From assembly GCA_028829895.1 (NCBI GenBank), contig CM054177.1, positions 79,646,163 through 79,710,162 on the forward strand: DNA of 64,000 bases, written 5' to 3'. The notes under the pieces are model-generated. The model ran no database searches and was not told the origin of the DNA. It worked only from the letters and a program-made list of their open reading frames with translations. Numbering within the stretch: the stretch's first letter is position 1; every line of letters starts with the position of its first letter. Below, piece after piece: positions 1 to 12,394 of this stretch. The DNA comes from Sinotaia quadrata. Its lineage: Eukaryota > Mollusca > Gastropoda > Architaenioglossa > Viviparidae. Made by a program: the position numbers and the translations under genes.

Positions 1-1944
1 TCTTTAACGTTCGCTTACACTGAAATTGATTTACAGTCCACATTGTTAATTTGTCCAAATGTATCTTTCAGAATTGCTTTCACTTTTTGTTTCATCAGAC
101 ATTGATAAGGAGCTAAATTTGAGATATCTCTGGTGATTCGTTGTCACTTACACTTTGTCTTTACTAGTAGTCAAGTCATTGTTTTCATTCATTTGACGTC
201 ATTTGTTTCCATAGATGCCTGAAACCTTATATTTGGCAAAGTTCATAAAAGAAAATATATTTTAATTCACAAAGTGCATTTATCCTTCATTCATAACAGA
301 ATGACTTGGTACAATTTTATGAAAAAATGTTTGGAAGCAATACTAACCCTTTAATGGCAGTAAACCATTCTAGTTTATGCTTTCATCATTATTTTCATAT
401 TTACACTTCATTAATACACTGCATTAATTTTTTCAACTATGATTTAAACCTCAAGTTTGTGAGAGTCCAGTCTTTAATTACATGCATAAAAATGTTTTAT
501 TCCAGACACATTTGTCTAAGGTATCATTCTTTAGTTTGTCAAGACTTATTCCTTGACCAAGGAACATTAATTCATGCTAGTCTTTTCAGTCACAAGCAGC
601 AACAGCTTCGATGGTATATTCAGAGAAAAACATGTTGCAGATATATATAGAGTACATATATAATTATGAATGTCTGACTTAACTGCATTCCACAGATAGA
701 AACCAAATTATGAAGTCCCAAGTTACCTACAGTAATTTGTTGTTACTCTAGTGGAAGAAAATTCTACCATTTTAAGTTGGATCTTGTATTTGTGTAGACT
801 TGTGTGTGTGTTTGCATTGTAGTGTGTGCATTTTTACTCTGTTTCTGAGTACATGCAAACTCCTATCATGGTTCCTAAATACAAATCTGATGAAAGTGAG
901 GTTGTGTATCAAAAAAGATAAAAAAGAAAATTGCAGTGGAAAAGAAAGTTGATAGATGTATTTTAAAGCATTCTGAAAGAGTTGAAATGCCAACAAACAT
1001 CTGTAAAGGAAGTCTCTGCCTTCTTCCTTAGTGATGCCCATTCCAGTGTGCAAGATATTATTAGGACACAGAGTACACAGTCATAAAAGGCCTTCCTTCT
1101 TCTTTAATAATGTCCTTTCTGGTATGCAAGACGTCAAAGGGCAAGGAGTAACTTTTAAACTTTAATTACAAACAGTAGTTGTTACAAATTGTTTTTTTAT
1201 ATATTTTAAAAAAAAAATTAATTCTAATCAGTTCTGTGTTACATGAAGACAACTTTGAGAACAGATTTTGTCCAAAACCTGTAAACTATATTAACTAGAG
1301 TTTCACTCTATGTAAACTAAACTAGTAATAAGTTTTAATAAACATATTTATTGTATTAAGTTTGTTTGAGATTGGCACATTTTGTGACATTTATATTTTC
1401 CATGATCTCATACTAGACTATGTCATGCCATTAGCCAGGGCACTGGTAAATCAACAAAGTAACTTACTTTGGCCCTGTTCTCCAGTGTTTAAAAGTAGAA
1501 CCCTTTCACTATGTCTTTATGTAACTCTTACTCTGTCTTAGGTAGTCACTCCTTATATGTATACCAGCTTCCTCTCTTTTTCATCTTCCATATCCTTGAA
1601 AAGGGCAGTATTTTAACATTTGCGTCCTCTCCAGACTGTGCACTGTTATCTAGTTAGCCTATTTTTGTATCAAGTCATGTGTAAATTAAAATTTCAAGCA
1701 AACCTATTACAACAAAAACTTGTCTGAAGTTGATATAACTAATTATTTGTTACTGAAAGAACTAATTATACTTATCATCTTTCATTTTTCAACTTTAAGT
1801 AATAATGGAATATTAACAATTGTAAGATTTTGCACAACTTAAGACTTTTTAGATGCCCTTTTTTATACAAAAGAACACAGAAGACTTTTTATATAAAAGC
1901 AACAGAACTTAGATTTTATTTGTTAAAATAAATATCTTTTACAG
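1..1944 (+). other. 3' part of the last coding intron of the gene ending at 2367
   Basis: AT-rich sequence with no exon I can support. It ends in a splice acceptor (tatcttttacag, with AG at 1943-1944) directly before an in-frame coding exon. Treating all of 1-1944 as one intron is inference, since a small exon could be missed. Confidence 0.55.
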
Positions 1945-2367
1945 GAACAGGAAGAGGCAGAGATGGCAGAAGAGCATGAGGTTCCTACTGAGGATAATAG
2001 TGTTCCTGCCTTTCAAAACCAACAACCTCCTCCAGGAGGCAGTCAACAGCAGCAGCAACAAGCACCACCACCGTCCACATCCAGTCAGCCACAGCAGAGA
2101 CCTCAGCAGCATCCACAGCAGGCACCACCATCTCAGACCAATGCCAACAACCCGTCTGTTGGACCTTCTGTGCAAAACAATCAAGTACCTGTACAGGGAA
2201 ATAGCCAACCAGCTCAACCATCAAATCAGATAAATAACCAACTTAACCAGAATCAGAACCAAAATCAGAACCAGAGCCCGAAGCAACCAGCAGAAAATGC
2301 AGAGACTGGGGAGGAAGAGGAATCTGTTCCTGTTGAGCCCATGCGTCAAGGGAGTACGAGTGATTAG
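1945..2367 (+). CDS. Terminal coding exon: Gln/Pro/Asn-rich, acidic C-terminal tail of an unidentified protein (5' partial)
   Basis: The exon begins in phase 0 after the acceptor AG at 1943-1944 and runs 140 codons to TAG at 2365-2367. The ATG at 1963 is preceded by six in-frame codons (E-Q-E-E-A-E) that join the acceptor, so it is probably internal rather than a start. The tail has four parts: an acidic stretch (about residues 1-18), a Gln/Pro-rich stretch with a run of six Gln and several Gln-Gln and Pro-Pro pairs (residues 25-70), an Asn-Gln repeat stretch (residues 98-114), and an acidic patch before the end PMRQGSTSD. It looks intrinsically disordered. No catalytic or membrane motif is present, and I do not recognise the family; nuclear regulators and ER membrane proteins both carry such tails. 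Clean codon usage and the long open frame in AT-rich surroundings support a real exon. Confidence 0.75.
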   Translation, partial: EQEEAEMAEEHEVPTEDNSVPAFQNQQPPPGGSQQQQQQAPPPSTSSQPQQRPQQHPQQAPPSQTNANNPSVGPSVQNNQVPVQGNSQPAQPSNQINNQLNQNQNQNQNQSPKQPAENAETGEEEESVPVEPMRQGSTSD

Positions 2368-3210
2368 AAAACTAATTCAAGAGGTCAGAGGTGGACTGCT
2401 TGATCATGAGATATTTTCATAGGAAACTTCAAACCCAGTACTGTGATGACATGTTTGTTCGAAGCTTTTCAGAAAGCATTTTCACAATGTGAGATGCTGT
2501 CAGACATTTTTCTGCTTCAGAGAGGCAAAAGATGATGTGATATATTTGACTTGGCATAGTCTCTCTCCATTTATTTACAGAAGACAGTTGTCTGCGTAAT
2601 GAACTTTGACTAGATTGGTAATAAATGCAAACTTGTTTTGTTTTGTTTTTTAAAGATGAAGAAAAACAATTTGTTTTTCTCCACACACTATGGTTTGACA
2701 CGTTTTGTAATTTTGTTAACCATTTTTCACAAGCAGTTCACAGCCTTTGTTTTCATTGGGATCAGTGTTGATAGATTTATTTTAATAGCTTGTGTGCCTC
2801 TCAGTTATTGTCTGTGGGGTTTAACACTTTTGTCTTACCTGTGACTGCTTTAATGTAAGGTAGAATGAAGTTTTCAGAGTAACCTTGATGAAGAATGAGT
2901 GGTTTAAAAAAAAATGAAAATGCCAGGATTTGTTTTGACAAAATGTTTGTGAATTCATTCAAATTTAAACTTACTAATCCACAGTTTATTTATGTTTTAT
3001 TTCTTTTAAGTTTATTAATACACTTTGTACCTGAAAATAACCAACCAGGCAAAAGCTTGTTAGAAATTACAATAGTGACACTAATATGTTCTGGTTACTG
3101 CATTTAAAGTTGGTTGCTGTTTGATTATTTGTTGAAAGTAAAAAAAAATGAAAATAAAGAATTGAGTGATATGTCTGGCACATTGACTCAAAATGGCCTA
3201 CACAATAAAA
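2368..3210 (+). other. 3' untranslated region with candidate poly(A) signals
   Basis: This follows the TAG stop directly. The first AATAAA is at 2620-2625 and is followed within about 10-30 bases by a T/G-rich stretch (2632-2654), the usual layout of a metazoan cleavage site. Further AATAAA signals lie at 3153-3158 and 3204-3209. Which site is used cannot be told from sequence. Confidence 0.5.
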
Positions 3211-3860
3211 TGGGTGGTACATGTTCTAAATTCTTTTCAAAAACCCATCTGTTTATAATACAGTGGATTCTGTCAGTGCATATGGCTTTTAAACACTTTC
3301 CCTGCAATTGTGACTATTACAAAGGATATATATATATGTGTAAGTGGCAATACATTGTATCTGTTTCTTTCTTTTTATGTCCAAGCATCACAGTGCACGA
3401 TACTTACAAGCTTTGCAAGATTTAAAGAATTTCATAGGGAAAGAGTTGCACCTTGTGTGAATATGGCCTTTTGCTTTGTAGTTGGGTGTTGAGTACATGA
3501 AACCTGTTCAGTCAGTTGAAGAAACTCAAAACAAAATGTGAGTCACAATGCGATTGGCCATTTGAATTTTAGAAAATTTGCAGCTATTGTAACTATGATT
3601 TTCTGTTTTGCTTCTTTCTACCCCCTCCCCATGAGATTCAACATGTATGTCAGTACTTGTTGCAGAACTTAATCTAGGTCCTTTTTTGAACTCTATCAAT
3701 TGGTCCTGTGTCTTTGATAGTGCTCAACAGAACTTTAGGCTATTATTGATGGATTCATGTTGAATTTGTCTATGGGTCAACAAGGAATACAGTTATTGAA
3801 ATTTATTAACCTTATACTCATGATCTTTCTTTCAGTTTACATAACGGGTCCAAAAAGTTT
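3211..3860. other. Non-coding AT-rich stretch, nothing recognised
   Basis: I see no repeat array, splice-flanked open frame or RNA gene. It could be an extended 3'UTR or intergenic DNA. Confidence 0.4.
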
Positions 3861-4082
3861 AGATTTGCATACATAGATAGGATTGTTCAGTTTTATTGTC
3901 CCAAAGTACCATATAATATGTAAAATTCACCAGGACATTCTGATTTACATATTTAAGATCAGATTGTTTTATTGTTTCAGAGTAACCTGCTAATGAATAG
4001 TCCATGAAGAATACATAACAGCACCAGAACATTTTCATTTAAAGAAATATATTGTCCCAGAATACTACTCTGTCATAGAATA
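3861..4082. repeat. Degenerate ~85-bp tandem repeat, left half
   Basis: Diverged units share a core of the type 'ttttattgtcccaaagt', then 'aatacataacagc', then 'acattytgatttacat'. The same unit order resumes at 5470-5760, so 4083-5469 appears to be a later insertion (see the TIR element). Confidence 0.5.
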
Positions 4083-5469
4083 CAGTAACACCTTTCAATA
4101 TGCTATCTAGTACATCTAAATTCAAATTTAGGCTTCTGGCTTTTTTATCCAGAACTTTGCAGTATGCTCACTCAATTAGGACTTTAATGTTTTCTACATC
4201 ACAGTTAGGAGGTTGCAATGAGTCATCCAGAATCACTGCCAGACAAGTAGAAATCAATGTTAACCTGTCTGACAGTACTATCTTGTAGCATTGAGGTTGT
4301 AGAACATTTATAACTAGTATAATTTTAGTAATATAAAGACTAATGTTTACTATACATTATAATTTTTTAAAACATCAAGATTGTAGAAATATAATAACAT
4401 ATTTTTGATGGTATCTGATCAAATAAAAAAAATCAATTGAACAGTGTTAGAATGCTCTTAAATGGATGGCAAAATATATAGTATGTTATTGAGTTTGTTC
4501 ATCCCCAAGATTGAATAAAACAAACTCTTTTTTTAAAACGTAGCTCACTGGGGAGTTAATTGGACCAGCCACTTAAAAACAAAATTTTCAGAGTGGCAAT
4601 GCCTCATTTGGACAATTAAATTTCTGTTGTAGCAGACAGACCAATAAAAATACATTTGTTGCACAGTGCATATAGCGACAAAATGTCAGTGCAGTGCTTT
4701 TGACATCAGATGCTCATATTTCATTGAATTTGTTTTGTATTCCCTTTTCTAATGGTTAAAATGTCAGTTCTTCGAGTTGAATGATAAAAAAAACTCATAG
4801 ACATGTCACAGTGTATGCCTCTTGTTCTTTCACAACCATGGTGCACGGTGCATGGTGCAGGAGCAAATTACGTTTGCTCATTATGCTAATCTATTGAGGA
4901 TCTTACTGCAGAAATTGAAAGAGAATATTTAATTATCAAGATAATAAAAGTTTTATTTCAGAAATTAACTCAGAGCTAACAGAATACAACTGCAGAAATT
5001 GAAAGAGAATATTTAATTATCAAGATAATACAAGTTTTATTTCAGAAATTAACTCAGAGCTAACAGAATACAACTGCAGAAATTGAAAAAGAATATTTAA
5101 TTCAAGATAATACAAGTTTTATTTCAAAGATTAACTCAAAGCTGACAGAGTGCTCATGTTTTTATTTGCTTGTTCCTGTTATTTAAGTTTGGAAAAAAGT
5201 TTCCCAATATGGCTGAAAATTCTTGAATGTAAAAAACTTGTCCATTTTCATGTTAGATTAAACAGTGTTACACATCACGACTGTTATTTATGCTTTCACA
5301 AACACACAGTCATGCTTTAGTAGTTGTACTGTGAAAAAGAAAATTCTGTGGTTGTTTTTGTACGAACTCATGCCTGTCCTACAAAACTATTCTTATGGGA
5401 ATATGTGATTATTTGCAATTTACCAAGTTTTCTTGAAATGCATCCCTCGCTTATAATGAGGTGTTACTG
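4083..5469. mobile_element. Tc1/mariner/pogo-like non-autonomous DNA transposon with TA target duplication
   Basis: The left end CAGTAACACCT (4083-4093) is matched in inverted orientation by AGGTGTTACTG (5459-5469). Both ends are flanked by TA (4081-4082 and 5470-5471), the target duplication of the Tc1/mariner/pogo superfamily. The inner part of the right end resembles pogo-type termini. The element splits a degenerate ~85-bp array, with the left flank ending in the unit part 'gtcatagaata' and the right flank resuming 'taaatatgccctgaac'. The interior has no transposase frame and includes a 3-copy 84-bp tandem repeat. An 11-13 bp inverted match alone could be chance, and the interrupted array is the main support. 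Confidence 0.5.
4905..5155. repeat. 84-bp tandem repeat, about 3 copies
   Basis: Units start at ctgcagaaattgaaa (4906, 4990, 5074), a constant 84-bp spacing. The first two are nearly identical and the third is more diverged. The array lies inside the TIR element at 4083-5469. Confidence 0.9.
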
Positions 5470-5760
5470 TAAATATGCCCTGAACATTTTGATTTACATG
5501 TTTAGATCATTTTGTTATTTTGTCTTAAAGTGATCTACTTTAGAATACATAATATTCCCAGAAAAATTTTTTTATTTATTACTTTAGATCATGTTTTATT
5601 ATCCCAAAGTGATCTGTCTACATAGACAAGTCCTGAAGATTTTATTAATGTGCATAAGATCATTATGTTTTATTGTCTCAAAATTGTCTGTCATAAAATA
5701 TATAACAAGCCAAGAAGTTTTAATTGACATGCTTACTTACTCTATGTCATTTTGATGTAA
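5470..5760. repeat. Degenerate ~85-bp tandem repeat, right half
   Basis: Three to four diverged units (gatcattttgtt..., cccaaagtgatctgtc...) continue the array seen at 3861-4082. A poly-T run near 5570 interrupts one unit. Confidence 0.5.
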
Positions 5761-7490
5761 TATCCTAAAGTATCTTAATGATTCCCTATTCAATCCCATT
5801 CATGTTCCAACACAATCACTGTATTATGTGAGTACTTTATAATATCTATAATATATTTAGAGTGGACAAGAACAGTGGTGTGGATATTGTCAACAAATAC
5901 TAAAATAGTGACATTCTATCAAGAGTTTCTCTGGAGGAGTAGATCAGTAGCATGAGATAGTTGTTTACTAAGCAATCTTTAATGGTATAATCAGCAAGAA
6001 ATCAGTCAGTAAATCATTTTAGGTTATTAGACATTTTATTGTGTCATGGTACATGCAGTGTGTTTGTAGTCAGCAAGAAATCAGTCAGTAAATCATTTTA
6101 GGTTATTAGACATTTTATTGTGTCTGGTACATGCAGTGTGTTTGTAATCAGCTGAAAAGAAATGCGTCTAAAATGGTCAATTTCTCTGAGAAATAATGAT
6201 TTTTTTTTTTATAAAAGATTTAGATAAATGATAAGTCATCAAGTTGACAGAATTAAAATATTATTTCTATTTCTTGGGCTAATAATCAAAAGCTTCAGTT
6301 GTAGATGTATTTTGAAAAGTTGCAGTTTTCTAAAATTCTCCTGATCTCAGCTTATATAAAATTTATATAAAAGTTAATTTAAAGAAAAGGAATGTTTACT
6401 AGGTTCTTAGCAGTTATTAAATTTTATTCAAACGTTTATCTGAATAATCACATAAATAAAATTGTTCACTCTCTTTCTGATTGATGTACTTTTGAAAATA
6501 AAAGTCGTAATTTAAAACAGTTAATCTGCTCTTTAAAGAAGTAATAACAGAGTGGTACAATTAGAGAAATTAAAATAGCAAGAGTATCAGAATTTTTAAT
6601 ATTTATTGCATGAACTCTGGTTAAACAGAACACATTTTCATAATTTACCTATAAATCATAAAAACAAAAAGGTGTACAATACAATGCAGAGACCCGCCAT
6701 TCTTTCCGGAAATAGCTTGCTACTATTTTGACTTTTGACTCTATCAAAATTTGTAAGTTTATCAAGGGTATCCTTTCAGCCAATTACAAAATAAAATCAG
6801 AGTCCATTTTTTTAAGTCAGCCAACCCATCTACTATTACAGATATATATAAACTGACCTATTTTTAATAGTGTGAGAATAACTGTTTTTGTTTTCTTATC
6901 TGAAACAATTGAAAAACTCTACAAAGAGTGCATCCATAGATGAACAATTTGATCATGCTGCAATAGACAAAGTATAGATCATGTGGTACCTTTGTTCACA
7001 AATTATTTCAGCATTTACTACTCAGTTCATTCCCCATTGTAATAGCAATCTGTATCTGTTGCTGGTAAGCACCACTTCCGAGCTAATGAAAAGTCACATC
7101 AGAAATTTAATGCTAATTGCAAATAGTTTTTATTCTCCTTTTATTATTAACTTATTATTATTTTTGTTTAATTTTGTTCAGATTTCAAGTTTTACTCTCG
7201 TATATTACTTTTTAAAAAAAATTCCTTACTGCTAGTCTGCTGTTTATTCTCTCTGATTTGTTTCTATTTTGACACATGGGGCAGTTAATGAGCAGAATGT
7301 AACCAACCTAACCCCCCCGCCTCTCAACATTTTTTTAAAAAATCTGCATTATAAAGTTTATAAAATAATGATGAAATAGATTTTGGAAAGTTTTTGATGT
7401 CATTACATATATATGGTTTACAATCAGAGTGCTAGAACTCATCACACTCAAAGCTGGAGAGAATATGTGCTATAAAAAAATAAAATCCAA
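5761..7490. other. Non-coding AT-rich stretch with one direct repeat
   Basis: Apart from the 79-bp direct repeat at 5991-6148 I recognise nothing. There is no splice-flanked open frame and no RNA gene. Confidence 0.4.
5991..6148. repeat. 79-bp direct repeat, 2 copies
   Basis: The copies begin tcagcaagaaatcagtcagt at 5991 and 6070. They are nearly identical, differing by a small deletion in the second copy. Confidence 0.9.
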
Positions 7491-7497
7491 AAGAAGT

Positions 7498-7570
7498 GGG
7501 TGGGTTTTGAACCTCTGACCTGTGTTTGAGGCATGCTTCTTCTTCTATACCTCTTGGCCACCTGACTCCC
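7498..7570 (-). repeat. tRNA-derived SINE head or tRNA pseudogene (Leu/Ser-like)
   Basis: Read on the minus strand this has an A box (TGGCCAAGAGG, complement of 7550-7560) and, about 37 bases on, a B box (GGTTCAAAACC, complement of 7503-7513). The 5' end GGGAGTCAGGTGGCC resembles class II tRNAs (Leu or Ser). The acceptor stem does not close and no anticodon arm is clear, so it is not a working tRNA. A SINE head is the likeliest reading. I could not find a SINE tail or a second copy. Confidence 0.45.
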
Positions 7571-9372
7571 AACAGTTTTGCTCGGTGATTTTTGGGCCTT
7601 GTATAATTTAATAATTACAATTCTGTTATTATTTAAAAATCATACAACAGTAAATATTACTTATTCCTTGTCAAAAAATGCAATTTGCTCTAATTTTAAA
7701 AATATGAATATCTTAATCCATCAGTTCTTGAAAATGCCTGCAAAGAATTGATTTCCAAATTTACATAAATTGTATATCTTAGAAAGATTTATTTTTAATT
7801 TTTTATCGATCAGTTAAGAATGCTCTGTGTAAACGTGAATTATTTATGTTGTTTGATTGAAGTTTTATTGCTATTTTTATTTGTAAATGTAAAAGAAAAT
7901 TGTGAACTGGTTGCTGCTACCAAAAAAAAAAAAAAGAAGAAAAAAATTAAATTATAAAAAATTTTCTAAATATTTGACTTGTTTGGTGTATTCATTGCAG
8001 TGTCACTTGTTTTATAGCAATATAACACTTGAAACAAATATAATTATCTTTAAAATAGAAAACAAACTGTTGCCATCTCACACTTCTAGTAGTTACAATG
8101 TGCATTCATGCTTACGGCAAACTTGATAAACAGCTAAGATTTATTTAGCTAAATAATTACTTAGTTCCTTTTCACACTTGTCCTTTCTTTGCACTATTTA
8201 AAATAGTAAAATTTTGAAGACTATATAAAGCATATTTCACGCACACTGTAGTTTTCTGTTTACAGACAGAAAGAAGGACACACTAGCCTCTCACTCGTGA
8301 GAGTTAGTTTTAGTTCTCACTCGAGGCAACAGGAAAAAATGCTGAAAGACAGATCTTAATCACACCTCAGCTTGAAATGTTGGCATAATCTTTAGGTCAC
8401 TGGTTGAGTTGGTCAAGTGGATCCTCTTGTGCTGCATTTCATACATGCTAAAGATCTGCTGGTTGTTGAAAATTATAAAGAGTAGACAGAATCATAAAGG
8501 AAATCTATTGCAGAATTTTCACACCTTCACTCTCCCCACCCATCTCTGTCCAGAACTTGAATCTCTCACCTGGCATTTGCTTTGGTTTACTTTGGGCTAG
8601 TTGATGTGGGGGTTAAATTTGACATGTGGTTGTAATCCCAAAAACGTGGAGTTGATTTTGTATTGGATAAGATGTAGATCTAATATTTGGAAGAACGTGT
8701 GAATTTTTTTTGGATTAGTCCTAGCTTGTGTGCCACTTGTTTTCTGTGTGTTATGAGGGAATGAGGGAAGTGAGACCGAATTGGGATGATGTGAGCAGTT
8801 TTGTATCGGACTGAAAAAGTAGGTAACACCACATGCATGAATATATGACTTGAGCGATTTTGTACCAAATTGAAAACATAGATAAGACCACGTGAATTAA
8901 TGCAATTGAGTAGATTTTGTGCTGGTTTTTATGGAAATAAAAATTTAAATATTAAATATTAAATTCAATAAATATTTATGGAAGAAAGTAACAGTTTTAT
9001 TATGTTCGTACAAAGTATGTACAAAATGAAACTTTGACCTTATTCAGTTAATATTTTCATATATGGATTTTATTGTATAAATGATTTTTCAGTTTGTTGT
9101 TCTTTTGCTAAGTGACAATAATTTAACAGTTACAGCTTAAAACTAGATTAAACTTATTTTTGCCTGTGTTAACATTTTCCCAGTCCCTTAAATTATGATG
9201 ACACCCTGTGTTGTAGATGTTTAATGTTATGTAATGCCTTTTACCAGACAGCATACTCTAATTCAGATTTGCTAGAGACTTACTTGAGAGAACCTGTCTC
9301 TCTGACCTTGGATATAATTGTATACAGAATAGATACTTGTTGAAAAAGCATATCTTTCTAGTTCAGCTTGGT
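7571..9372. other. Non-coding AT-rich stretch
   Basis: There is no gene I can support. Around 8780-8930 a loosely repeated ~65-bp motif ('gattttgtaccaaattgaaaa' type) may be an eroded tandem repeat. Confidence 0.35.
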
Positions 9373-9530
9373 TCATGGCATGGCATTTTTGTTTAGGTAT
9401 TGACTACATAAAACAGATGTTTGGTTGAAAACAATATGGCATTCTTCTTCAACTGTTGACAATACACAGAACATAGATATTTGGTTGAAAATAGTATGGC
9501 ATTCTTCTTCAGCTATTATGTAGTGTATAC
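9373..9530. repeat. Imperfect ~70-bp tandem repeat, 2-3 copies
   Basis: The segment 'tggttgaaaa...tatggcattcttcttca' occurs at about 9422 and 9482, and a more diverged copy ends the array on the left. It makes a 106-aa minus-strand frame that I regard as spurious. Confidence 0.7.
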
Positions 9531-9700
9531 ACATAAACAGACCCTTGGTGTTAAGTGACAAAAAGAATTTCCACTCTATTAACAGTGTTTTGGTTAAGTG
9601 TTTAAATTTTTTAAAAAAAATACTTGAATGCTTATGTATGTTTTTATTGTGGAAAATTATACATACAGCAAAAATGTATTTAATAATTTGCATTATATGA

Positions 9701-9880
9701 AATTGGGGCGTAATTACTCTAACACATTTATATGATATACCAAGATGATTGCGCTGGAACTTTTATATGATGTATCAGGATGAGTGTGCTAATACTATAT
9801 GTGTGCATTGCTTAATATGTGCATGTTAAACTTCCGGGGGTGGGGGGGAATGGACAGTGTAGATAGTTTTTTTTTTTTAT
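9701..9880. repeat. Dispersed repeat, copy A (pair with 12224-12392)
   Basis: About 170 bases ('taattactctaacacattta', 'ggaacttttatatgatgta', 'gtgtgcattgcttaat', then 'ggacagtgt' and a poly-T) recur in the same order and orientation at 12224-12392 with about 90% similarity by eye. Confidence 0.8.
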
Positions 9881-11421
9881 GTACTGGCCTCTGTGAGATG
9901 CACTTGTCCAAGTTTTTGAAGTTTTCTGAAAATGCAGACAAAAAACCCCACACAAAAAAGTCATTTCCCATGCCACAGTATTTTAGTTACCTGAGAATAT
10001 CAGTAAGCTTTTAGTAATTTGATTCATCTGGATTCAGACTTAACCCATGAAAGTTACTTTACCCATGACAATGGTTTACATCTTTTCTGATTTATTGCTT
10101 CTTATACTTCCACTTGTACAGTTACAATTAGAATTGGAATGAGTGCAAATTATAAATCCAGAAAGGCAAGCCATGTTGTTGGGTTTTTCCCCCTCTCCTT
10201 TGTGCGTGTTATGCAGGTTGCAAGATAATGGTGTTCTCTGTCCATTTTCTTTCATAATTATGTGCTGTCTGTGCAGTTAATTTTCTCTCCATTCTTACTA
10301 TTTTCTGATCACTTGATGTCCATTAATCATTTACAAGCCACAATATCATTCTGCTATGTTGATTTCTCTGCACAAGTTTATTTTGTATTCCTTTTGGGGT
10401 CTAGCAAGTACTTTATCATTAAACTACAAACCTAATTATTAACTTACATTTTAAATTTTATAGTGCATGTGAAAGTCCTGATGTTATCAGCAATGAAGAG
10501 ATTTGATACCACTAGTGAAGAGATTAAGAAGTTTTTTCCCCATTGTTTATATAATTTTAACATAATAGTATAACACTTTCTTTCATTAATGTTTTTTTAC
10601 ATAACCATTAAGTTTACAAATTCTGCTCTGTGGACTCACAAGCAAGTCTTTTGCTGAAAATGACATTAATATTTCATTTTTACTCTCATCTCATGACTAA
10701 TGAGAAGAAAACGATTTATGACATATTCTTAAAAAAACCTGTGAAATTGTAGGAGGTATATATATATATATATATATATATCCTTCTGTTTCACTGTAAT
10801 TAGTTTGAAGTTAGATGTAATAGTGTGGGTAGAAGAGTAGTTTAAATAAGCAGACTGGGGTTAGTCATATAAATAACACCTGTAAACAATTTTTTTGTGG
10901 GGAGGGGGGGTAGGCTGAATTCTGGCATTGCTATAAATAATAATTTAACAACTTTAATATTATCTAAATTTTAAATTAGATTGACTGATTTATTTATTGG
11001 TGTGGGCAGGAATTTATGTTGATGTTTAATAAGCTAAATAAATACAATTAAAAATGTTTGACTACTTTTTCTGTCAAAAGGAAGTTTTCTAGATATTAAT
11101 TTATGACATTTTCAAAGAAGGGTGATGCTGGAATTTGAAAATGTAGTTTTATCAAAAATATTTTATCCAATTCAAACTTCATACTTTCCCTTGCGTTCTG
11201 CAAGACTAACTGCTGACATACTGTGCATTAAACACAGTGTGTTGACAGCATATCATGGATCTTATTTACAATCATGACCTACATAACAGTAACTAGTTCC
11301 AAAGTGGTGGAGCGCGTGACAGGGTGGACGTGACAGAAGAAAGGAAATGTTACACGGGGGTGTAGTTTTATTTTCATCTACTATCTATCTCCGTGTATTT
11401 GCTTTTACTTCCACCACCACC

Positions 11422-11456
<35 letters not shown>

Positions 11457-12090
11457 ATACATTAGTCTTGTGTTTATATTTGTAAATATATATAGTGAAC
11501 TGATTGTGCAGTACTGCAAATTGGTATGTGTGGTGGGTTATTAGATTTATGCCCATAAGTATTTTTTTTAAAATGAACTTCGTTTTTTTAAATGTTAAAA
11601 CCTTATCTTCATCCCACCCTTCACAAATGATTTCTTGTACAACAGTAATACAGTTTTCTAATCACTAAGATGGTGTAATACAATTCTTCATTTTCTTTCT
11701 CTGCTTGAGCTCTCCATGAAGCTTTCTGTCCATATATAGAAGTAGCATGCTTTCTCTCTCTCTCTCTCTCTGATTTTTGTCAGCAGCATTCAGCCCGAGT
11801 CGTTTCGTTCGCCCTTTTACTTCTTTCACGCAGGTCACCAGGCTGAGAATGGAAAAGATTGATAATTTGAAAAATCACTTTAATTTGGTGGAACAACGAA
11901 CGACATGGTATAGTATTAAATGGGTATGTGTGTATTGAGGGGGGGGGAGTGCTGCTTGTAATGTTTATATTGTGAGAATGCGTTGTGTTTACTGCATTTA
12001 TATTGCAACTGATAAAAAAAATGTTTATTAAAAAGATGGACAAATATTTCCTTCGTCGATTTTTTGCGTATTTTATAACGTAACCGGTGA
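9881..12090. other. Non-coding stretch with short microsatellites
   Basis: This holds a (TA)n run at about 10757-10780, a (CA)n run at about 11428-11454 and a (CT)n run at about 11753-11772. No exon or transposon end is recognised. Confidence 0.5.
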
Positions 12091-12235
12091 CAGCTTTGAC
12101 GTGGTGGAATGATCGCCCTAACACTTTTATATGACGTTGTGGAATGATCGCCCTGACACTTTTATATGACGTGGTGGGGTATTTGTCCCATTGACGTTGT
12201 GAGTTGAATGTCCTAGCATTTTTAATTGTGGAGTA
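12091..12235. repeat. Imperfect ~45-bp tandem repeat, about 3 copies
   Basis: Units contain 'gacgtggtggaatgatcgcc' and 'cacttttatat'. They resemble the 'atcgcgctggaacttttata' part of the dispersed repeat next to it, which suggests that repeat seeded the array. A 156-aa minus-strand frame across it is not a credible gene. Confidence 0.7.
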
Positions 12236-12392
12236 ATTACTCCAACACATTTATATGATCTACCAAGATGATCGCGCTGGAACTTTTATATGATGTATCA
12301 GGATGAGTGTGCTAACACTGTGATATGTGTGCATTGCTTAATTTGTGCGAGTGTTAAACTGGGAGGGCGGACAGTGTGGATACTTTTTTTTT
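12224..12392. repeat. Dispersed repeat, copy B (pair with 9701-9880)
   Basis: Same order and orientation as copy A, including the G-rich segment followed by a poly-T run near the right end. No terminal inverted repeats or target duplication are evident. Confidence 0.8.
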
Positions 12393-12394
12393 GT

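Noticed and set aside
11780..12250. 156-codon minus-strand open frame
   Set aside because: It runs through a tandem repeat and a duplicated segment, has no motif, and the frame is explained by repeat sequence.
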